Shown piece by piece: positions 58,695-64,000 of a DNA stretch of 64,000 nt. The position numbers and the translations under genes were made by a program. Within the stretch, counting starts at the first letter, position 1, and the number at the start of each line of letters is the position of its first letter. This DNA is from Kibdelosporangium sp. MJ126-NF4 (GTDB taxonomy: Bacteria; Actinomycetota; Actinomycetes; Mycobacteriales; Pseudonocardiaceae). Under the pieces are notes generated by a model, which saw only the letters and a program-made list of their open reading frames with translations, did no database searches and had not been told where the DNA came from. Location of the stretch: NCBI RefSeq assembly GCF_000826545.1, contig NZ_CDME01000011.1:150001-214000 (forward strand), written 5' to 3'.

Positions 58695-59498
58695 GTGCGA
58701 CTGCGGAACCTGCTCCAGCCGGGGTGGCTGGGACTGACGGCGTTGGTGATCGTCTTCGCCACGGCGTGTTTCACGCTGCTCGCGCCGTGGCAGTTCCACC
58801 GGCACGAGGCTCGCAAGATCCAGAACGACGAGATCACGACCTCGCGGACCGCGCCGCCCGAGCCGTGGCGGCCGGGTGTCAAGGACTGGCGGCTGGTCAC
58901 CGCGACCGGCGAGTTCCTCGGCAACGACGAGATCATCGCGCGGCTGCGGACCGTGCAGGGCGAGCCCGCGTTCGAGGTGATGACGCCCTTCCGGCTGACC
59001 GACGGCAGGATCGTGCTGGTCGACCGCGGTTTCCTGCGGCCGGAGCAGTCCAAGGTGCCGGGGTACGCCCCGCCGCCCACCGGCCAGGTCCAGTTGCTGG
59101 CGCGTCAGCGCGCCGACGAGACGGACGCCGAGAACCGCGACGCGTTCACCGACGAGAGCGGCAAACGCCAGGCGTGGAAGGTCGACTCGCGGATGGTCGC
59201 GCGGTCCACCGGGCTGACGATCGAGCCGGGATACGTTCAGCTGGAGCAGAAGACGCCCGGTGTGCTCGGGCCGCTGCCCTTGCCCGAGCTCGACGCGGGC
59301 CCGTTCTTCTCCTACGCGCTGCAGTGGATCGCGTTCGGGGCGATGGCCATCCTCGGCTGGATGTACTTCACGTGGCGCGAGCTGCTTCCCGGCGGCGCGC
59401 TGTCCGTGTCCAAAGAACGCCCGCGCAGGCGGTCCGTCGCGGAGATGGTCGCCGAGGAAGAAGCCTCCGAGAAAGCCACGGCGAACACCCAAGCGTAG
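58695..59498 (+). CDS. SURF1-family cytochrome oxidase assembly protein
   Basis: 267 residues. Two spans frame an outside domain: WLGLTALVIVFATACFTLLA followed by PWQFHRHEARKIQND at the N-terminus, and YALQWIAFGAMAILGWMYFT near the C-terminus. VLVDRGFLRPEQSKVPGYAP and PGYVQLEQKT are SURF1 signatures. It is involved in maturation of aa3-type terminal oxidase. The C-terminal ~40 residues are charged and Glu-rich. The start is GTG 58695 (GTG 58692 also possible). It corresponds to mycobacterial Rv2235. Confidence 0.9.
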   Translation: MRLRNLLQPGWLGLTALVIVFATACFTLLAPWQFHRHEARKIQNDEITTSRTAPPEPWRPGVKDWRLVTATGEFLGNDEIIARLRTVQGEPAFEVMTPFRLTDGRIVLVDRGFLRPEQSKVPGYAPPPTGQVQLLARQRADETDAENRDAFTDESGKRQAWKVDSRMVARSTGLTIEPGYVQLEQKTPGVLGPLPLPELDAGPFFSYALQWIAFGAMAILGWMYFTWRELLPGGALSVSKERPRRRSVAEMVAEEEASEKATANTQA

Positions 59499-59511
59499 TG
59501 CTCGAGAGGTT

Positions 59512-59564
59512 GCAACGAAGGCGGCCTTCGGTGCGTCTCACGCACCAAAGGCCACATTGGTTGC
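59512..59564. repeat. Hairpin repeat between convergent genes, same family as at 28.7 kb
   Basis: GCAACGAAGGCGGCCTTCGGTGC on the left pairs with GCACCAAAGGCCACATTGGTTGC on the right with few mismatches, and the stem is closed by GTGCG-TCTCA-CGCAC. It shares GCAACGAAGG, GGCCACATTGGTTGC and GCACC with the array at 28696-28781. It sits in the 73-bp gap between SURF1 and the TIGR04222 gene, as a bidirectional terminator would. Confidence 0.75.
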
Positions 59565-59571
59565 GCAGAAA

Positions 59572-60453
59572 CTAGCCGCCGCAGCTGCTTCCGCCACCGC
59601 CACCGCAGCTGCTTCCGCTGCTGCAGGACGACGAGGACGAACTGCTGCTGCTCGACGACGAACTGTCCGAGGACGACGAACCACCCCAGCCGCTTGACCG
59701 GGCCGGTTCGAACGCCGCCAACGCCACGGAGATCGTCGCGTCGGGGAAGGCCGCCAGCCCGCCGAGCGCCACCATCCCGGCCACACCGGTCAGCGCGACC
59801 ACGGGCAACCGCTTGCTCGCGTCCTGGCGGTGTCGACGCAGGCCGTGGTGGAACTCCGTCCCCGCCTTGGTCTCGCTCAGCCTGCCCGCGACGACCCACC
59901 GGGCGATCAGGGTGATCGCGGTGATCATGAGGAAGACGAACAGGAGGTTGACCGGACGGTCGAGCTGGATGCCGTTGACGAACCGGGCGATGCCGATCCC
60001 GAAGACCACCAGCACCGGCAGGTGCACCACGCTGGTCTGGGCGAACGTGTCCTGCCTGATCAGTCCACGGCCTTCCAGCGAGGCGCGGATCGCCTTGATC
60101 GTGGGGTGCTTGCGCAGCGATCGTTTGACTTTGTAAGCGACGTCCGAGCCGCGACTCAGCTTGTCCACAACGGCCTGTTCCAGCGGAGTCCGCCCGGGCA
60201 CGCCGGTGGCCTGCATGATTCCCGACCGCTGCACCCGAAGCGCGCCGAGCTGCAGCAGTTGCGCGATCGCCACGTCGACCACCCGCAGCGGGCCGCCGCG
60301 CAGGTACGCGACTTCCTCGACACCGACCGGTTCGGTGGGCCGTTCCCGTCGGAACACCGACTTGCGCAGCAGCCAGCCAAGGATGAACGCGACCACGATT
60401 CCCCCGGCGTACAGCCAGAGGAACAGCGGTCCGCTGATGCCCCACGGATCCAT
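59572..60453 (-). CDS. TIGR04222 membrane protein with Ser-rich, Cys/Gly tail
   Basis: 293 residues. One N-terminal span (FLWLYAGGIVVAFILGWLL), a cytoplasmic domain (GVEEVAYLRGGPLRVVDVAI; RTPLEQAVVDKLSRGSDVAY), a central hydrophobic pair (~150-190), a further span (~220-240), then a long run of serines and a Ser/Cys/Gly tail (CSSGSSCGGGGGSSCGG). That low-complexity Cys-rich ending is the known habit of the TIGR04222 family, whose function is unknown. ATG 60453. Confidence 0.85.
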   Translation of the reverse strand: MDPWGISGPLFLWLYAGGIVVAFILGWLLRKSVFRRERPTEPVGVEEVAYLRGGPLRVVDVAIAQLLQLGALRVQRSGIMQATGVPGRTPLEQAVVDKLSRGSDVAYKVKRSLRKHPTIKAIRASLEGRGLIRQDTFAQTSVVHLPVLVVFGIGIARFVNGIQLDRPVNLLFVFLMITAITLIARWVVAGRLSETKAGTEFHHGLRRHRQDASKRLPVVALTGVAGMVALGGLAAFPDATISVALAAFEPARSSGWGGSSSSDSSSSSSSSSSSSSCSSGSSCGGGGGSSCGG

Positions 60454-60558
60454 GGTCCCTCCCCGATTCGCCGATCATCGTAGACGGCCGGACCGGGGAT
60501 TCGAGGCGCTTCGGACGAGTTGCCCGATGAGGACGGTGAACGCGCCCGAAGGGACTGT

Positions 60559-61494
60559 TCAGCGCCTGCTGAACAGGGCCAGGAAGGCCGCGCCGACGCC
60601 CGCGAAGGCACCGACCACACGGGAAAGTTCCACCGCACGTGTGACATGCCCGGCGTCGGGGCTACGGCCTGTCCCCAGCACGGGCCGTTCCTCGACACCG
60701 TACGAGTACACAGTTCGCCCGCCCAGGCGAATCTCCAACGCACCGGCGAACGCGGCCTCGACCCGGCCCGCGTTCGGGCTCGGATGCGCGGTGGCGTCTC
60801 GCTGCCACGCGTGCCACGCCCCCTGCGCCGACCCGCCGACGACCGGGGCGCCCGCCACGGTCAGCGCCGCGGCGGCACGGGCGGGCACCAGGTTCACCAC
60901 GTCGTCCAGTCGCGCCGAGGCCCAGCCGAAGTTGCGGTAGCGCGGCGACCGGTGGCCGACCATGGCGTCCATCGTGTTGATCGCCCGGTATCCGAGCAGG
61001 CCCGGGACGCCGAACAGCGCGCCCCAGAACAGCGGCGCCACGACGGCGTCGGATGTGTTCTCCGCCACGGACTCGACGGTCGCGCGGGCCAGCGCGGTCG
61101 CGTCGAGTGCTTGGGGGTCGCGGCCACAGAGGCTTGGCAAACGCTTGCGCGCCGCGTCGATGTCACCGGAGTCCAGCTCACGGCCCATTGACGTGCCCTC
61201 AGTGGCCAGCGATTTCCCGCCGAGGGCGATCCAGGTGGCGGTCGCGGTGGTCAGCACGCGCAGCAACGGGTGGCGTCGACCCAGCCGCTCGGCGGCGACA
61301 CCGACAGCAACGGCAGAACCAGCGAGGATGCCCGTGTACACCACTCCGGGCAGCTTGCGGTCCTGGTAGACGAGTTTCTCCAGACGCTGTGCCACAGCGC
61401 CGAATCCGGCGACCGGATGACGCCTGCGCGGATCCCCGAAAACACCGTCCGCGACGACTCCCAGCAGCAGTCCGACCGCTCTACCCGAGGTCAC
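60559..61494 (-). CDS. cobD: Adenosylcobinamide-phosphate synthase CobD
   Basis: 311 residues with several membrane spans. SGRAVGLLLGVVADGVFGDP, RRRHPVAGFGAVAQRLEKLV, then RDPQALDATALARATVESVA and NTSDAVVAPLFWGALFGVPG are CbiB/CobD signatures. It attaches the aminopropanol arm to adenosylcobyric acid, using the product of the CobC-like enzyme encoded 4 kb away. GTG 61494 is chosen. It is divergent from the Wadjet-like genes across 76 bp. No cobalamin riboswitch is visible upstream. Confidence 0.93.
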   Translation of the reverse strand: MTSGRAVGLLLGVVADGVFGDPRRRHPVAGFGAVAQRLEKLVYQDRKLPGVVYTGILAGSAVAVGVAAERLGRRHPLLRVLTTATATWIALGGKSLATEGTSMGRELDSGDIDAARKRLPSLCGRDPQALDATALARATVESVAENTSDAVVAPLFWGALFGVPGLLGYRAINTMDAMVGHRSPRYRNFGWASARLDDVVNLVPARAAAALTVAGAPVVGGSAQGAWHAWQRDATAHPSPNAGRVEAAFAGALEIRLGGRTVYSYGVEERPVLGTGRSPDAGHVTRAVELSRVVGAFAGVGAAFLALFSRR

Positions 61495-61570
61495 CTGTCC
61501 TCCCAGCCCAAGCGCACTCAGGCAACCGTAGCGCCGCCGATGTCGGAGGTAGAAGCTAGGGTGGCGAGCC

Positions 61571-63124
61571 GTGAACCCCGAGCAGCAGGACCGTGCGGCC
61601 CAGGCCCCCGCGCGCTCGAACACCGACCGGCTCGGGCTCTACGCATATCTGCAGGCCAGGGAGCACAAATCGACCTACCTGGCGATCATGCGGCTGTTCA
61701 CAGCGACCCTGCTGGCCGATCTTTCCGCAGGTGACGTGGCCGCGGCGCTGGCTCCGGCCGAGCGCGAGGGCACGGTCGAGCGCGGCGAGTCGCGCATCGA
61801 GAACGTGATCACCCGGCTCAAGCAGCTCGTCGAGTGGGGCAACCTGGTGCAGGGCCGCCGCGAGGTGGTCGCCGCCAGCATCGCCGAGTTCCAGCACGGC
61901 AGCGTCCGCTACCAGGTCAGCAAGCTGGCCGTGCGCGTCCAGCGGGACGTGGACGAGCTGCTGCGCGTGCCCGAGGGTGCCCGCGAGGTCTCCCGTGAGC
62001 TGCTGCCCGCGATCGAGCGCGGCCTGAACCAGCTCTGCAAGTCCCTGTCGAACGCGGTCAGCCAGGAACAGCGCGACGCCGAGTCCGCCGCCGCGCAGCG
62101 CTCCCGCGAGCTGTTGTCCGAGCAGGTCACGACCCTGTTCCTGCAGCACGCCGAGCTCGCCGCGACGGTCCGCGACTTCTACGCGTACCTCGGACAGGTC
62201 GTCACGCGCCACCACCTGGCCGCCGAGGAGATCTCCGGGTTCCGCAACCTGCTGGTCGAGTACATCCAGAAGGTCGTCGAGGACGTGCTGCGGCAGACCC
62301 CGGCGATCGCCGAGCACCTCACTGGCCGGTTCGCCGCGGCCCGGCCCGAACTACTGCGATTGTTGGGTCCGAGTGAAGGCCTGGGGCCCGCGGTGGAGCG
62401 CGCCAGGGGCCGCAGCGCGGCGGACTGGCAGGAGCTCACGGACTGGTTCGTGGACCGTCCTGGCCGTCCGTCGCAGGTCACGGTGTTGCGCGAGGCCACG
62501 GCACGCGCGATCGGCTCGTTGCTGGCCAGCGTGAAGCGCGCGACGGCGGGCGGCGGGTTGCTGCCGGGGCGGCGCGCGGAGTTGCTCAAGCTGGCGAAGT
62601 GGTTCGACGACAGCACGTCCGCCGAGGCCGCGCAGATGTACGCGGCCGCGTTCGGCCTGTACTCGTCTCGACACGTCCTGCCCGCGCCGGAGCACGACTC
62701 CGACGACGAGCGCACGCCGTGGAGCGAAGGCCCCGTGTGTGACGTGACGGTCAGCGTGCGCAGCCGCAGCGACCGGGGCGCGCGTGGCCGCACGTCACGG
62801 ATCATGGACGACCCGATCACCGAGCAGTCACTGCTGGCCGATGCCCGGCGCGCCGACGAGCTCAGGGCCGCTGACGTGGCCGAACTCGTCGCGGCGGCAC
62901 CGAAACTGGACCAGGTCACGCTGTCGTCCGGCGCGCTCGGTGTGCTGTGTGAGCTGCTGACCATGGCAATGGCCCAGCGGGAGTCGGCGCGGGATGTCGG
63001 CTCGGCTGAGGACCAGGTCCGGGGACTGACCGTGCGGATCGAGTACGCCGAAGGCGAGACCGCGACCGTCCGGACCGCCGGTGGAACGTTGACACTGCGG
63101 GATTCCCGGCTGGTGGTGGGATGA
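61571..63124 (+). CDS. Wadjet type II component JetA (DUF2397, TIGR02677)
   Basis: 517 residues from GTG 61571. LGLYAYLQAREHKSTYLAIM, ITRLKQLVEWGNLVQGRREV, AEFQHGSVRYQVSKLAVRVQ and VPEGAREVSRELLPAIERGL are the DUF2397/TIGR02677 signature. This is a MukF-like kleisin subunit of Wadjet systems, SMC-based complexes that cleave circular plasmid DNA. The middle (~300-400) carries ATARAIGSLLASVKRATAGG and MYAAAFGLYSSRHVLPAPE. The ATGA overlap with the next gene shows an operon. Confidence 0.85.
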   Translation: MNPEQQDRAAQAPARSNTDRLGLYAYLQAREHKSTYLAIMRLFTATLLADLSAGDVAAALAPAEREGTVERGESRIENVITRLKQLVEWGNLVQGRREVVAASIAEFQHGSVRYQVSKLAVRVQRDVDELLRVPEGAREVSRELLPAIERGLNQLCKSLSNAVSQEQRDAESAAAQRSRELLSEQVTTLFLQHAELAATVRDFYAYLGQVVTRHHLAAEEISGFRNLLVEYIQKVVEDVLRQTPAIAEHLTGRFAAARPELLRLLGPSEGLGPAVERARGRSAADWQELTDWFVDRPGRPSQVTVLREATARAIGSLLASVKRATAGGGLLPGRRAELLKLAKWFDDSTSAEAAQMYAAAFGLYSSRHVLPAPEHDSDDERTPWSEGPVCDVTVSVRSRSDRGARGRTSRIMDDPITEQSLLADARRADELRAADVAELVAAAPKLDQVTLSSGALGVLCELLTMAMAQRESARDVGSAEDQVRGLTVRIEYAEGETATVRTAGGTLTLRDSRLVVG

Positions 63125-64000
63125 GGATCAGCGCGGCCGACCCGCTCGACGGGCTGGCGGACATCGACGCGGCGAACGTGGTGCGCTGCGCCCGTACCCT
63201 GTTGCGCCGCCCGCTGCTGCGGCTCGGCGGACCGGACGGCGAGCTGCTTCCGTTGGTGTACCGGCATCGCGTGGTACTCGGTGAGATGTTCACCGCGCTG
63301 CTGGGGTACCGGCTGGTGGTCGAGCGCAAGTTCGCGCGGCTCTACAAGTCCGGTCCGGGCGGGGATTCCACGCGCGGTGTGCCGGAGCTGTCGCCGCGCG
63401 GCTACGCCTACGTGGCGTTGACCATGGCGGCGCTGACCGGCACCGGCCGTCAGGTTCTGTTGTCCCGTCTGGTGTCGGACGTGCGCGCGGCGGCGGTCGA
63501 GGCGGGAATGGACGTCGTGGACACCATCGCCGACCGGCGTGCGCTGACCGCCGCGCTGCGGCACCTGGTGTCGCTGGGCGTGCTCACCGAGACCGAGGGC
63601 ACGGTCGGCTCGGCCAGCCAGGACGCCCCGGCCGAGGCGTTGATCACGATCGAGACGGACCTGCTCGGCCAGCTGCTCGCCGGGCCGGTCGCGGACGCGC
63701 AGGACGCCGGGCACCTGGTCGCGCTGGCGGCACGGACCGCGCCCCGACGGGTGGACTTCCAGGTCCGCCGCAGGCTGATCGAGACTCCCGTGGTGCTGTA
63801 CGCCGAACTGGCCGAGGACGAGCGGGAATGGCTGTTGCGCAACCAGAGGCGTGAGTCGTACCTGCTGGAGCGGTGCTTCGGGCTGTACACCGAGACGCGG
63901 CTGGAGGGCATCCTCGCGGCCGATCCGGAGGAGTACCTGTCCGACGTGATGTTCCCGGGTACCAGTACAGTCGCACGGATCGGGTTGCTCGCGCTGCCCG
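63121..64000 (+). CDS. Wadjet type II component JetB (DUF2398, TIGR02678), C-terminus cut
   Basis: 293 residues visible; the frame is open at the window's last base. AANVVRCARTLLRRPLLRLG, LLPLVYRHRVVLGEMFTALL, LVVERKFARLYKSGPGGDST, and LSPRGYAYVALTMAALTGTG are DUF2398/TIGR02678 features (MukE-like subunit). It overlaps jetA by ATGA. A complete system should continue rightward with a large SMC-like ATPase (TIGR02680) and a DUF2399 Toprim nuclease (JetD), both beyond this window. Confidence 0.85.
   Translation, partial: MRISAADPLDGLADIDAANVVRCARTLLRRPLLRLGGPDGELLPLVYRHRVVLGEMFTALLGYRLVVERKFARLYKSGPGGDSTRGVPELSPRGYAYVALTMAALTGTGRQVLLSRLVSDVRAAAVEAGMDVVDTIADRRALTAALRHLVSLGVLTETEGTVGSASQDAPAEALITIETDLLGQLLAGPVADAQDAGHLVALAARTAPRRVDFQVRRRLIETPVVLYAELAEDEREWLLRNQRRESYLLERCFGLYTETRLEGILAADPEEYLSDVMFPGTSTVARIGLLALP

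Noticed and set aside
61495..61570. Cobalamin riboswitch upstream of cobD
   Set aside because: The 76-bp gap is too short and lacks the B12-box consensus.

Overview
This window is a gapless, very GC-rich chromosomal segment from an actinobacterium, most likely of the Pseudonocardiales/Mycobacteriales side of the phylum. The reasons are gene content shared with mycobacteria (accessory SecA2, the LysX fusion, tandem secreted TAP-type peptidases, an LprG/P55 pair, PtpA, F420-linked oxidoreductases, a WXG-type protein), GTG/TTG starts, and many start/stop overlaps. No genus can be fixed from the sequence alone. There are no rRNA or tRNA genes, no CRISPR array and no complete insertion sequence. 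The one structural RNA is RNase P RNA.

Layout. 1-7 kb: C-terminally cut glycosyltransferase, FAD monooxygenase, secreted amidase, then a divergent ECF sigma factor with its membrane-anchored partner. 7-11 kb: glnA2, a broken GntR (UTRA) remnant, and an MFS transporter divergent from a GATase1/AraC regulator. 11-14 kb: lprG-P55 lipid/drug export pair and small genes. 14-24.5 kb: substrate-binding lipoprotein, two tandem secreted peptidases, secA2, a VapBC-type toxin-antitoxin pair, nadE, and a WXG-like gene pair. 24.5-33 kb: lysX, panB, proline iminopeptidase, metal/corrinoid-type binding protein, npdG, RNB exoribonuclease. 33-41.3 kb: a compact minus-strand operon resembling a reduced type IV secretion apparatus (VirB2-, VirB3/PrgI-, VirB4-, VirB6-, VirB8- and VirB1/NlpC-like) with three small followers. 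It is divergent from an AlkZ-like DNA glycosylase, and a perfect LexA/SOS-box palindrome lies between them. 43-48.5 kb: accessory metabolism (hydrolase, ArsR-SRPBCC fusion, F420-reductase-like protein, HxlR regulator, sugar isomerase, sfnG/ssuE-type sulfone desulfurisation pair). 48.6-50.6 kb: rnpB, then a gene-poor stretch with 22-23 bp tandem repeats. 50-53.3 kb: a hydroxylase with a GntR regulator, and a TetR/FAD-monooxygenase pair with a clear operator. 53.3-61.5 kb: RNase HI/phosphatase, zinc-ribbon protein, Nif3, CobC-like aminotransferase, ptpA, fructosamine kinase, RidA, SURF1, TIGR04222 protein and cobD. 61.5-64 kb: first two genes (second cut by the window edge) of what looks like a type II Wadjet (JetABCD) anti-plasmid system.

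Seen as a whole, the order glnA2 ... two secreted peptidases ... panB ... RNase H/phosphatase, zinc ribbon, Nif3, CobC, PtpA, SURF1, CobD matches the order I recall for M. tuberculosis Rv2222c-Rv2236c, with large blocks inserted between the conserved anchors. The inserted blocks (8-27 kb and 29-53 kb) hold the accessory content: transport and regulation genes, toxin-antitoxin, WXG pair, T4SS-like operon, SOS-linked glycosylase and repeats. The best candidates for an under-described system are the T4SS-like operon, which lacks any visible relaxase or coupling protein, and the SOS-box/AlkZ-like gene beside it.
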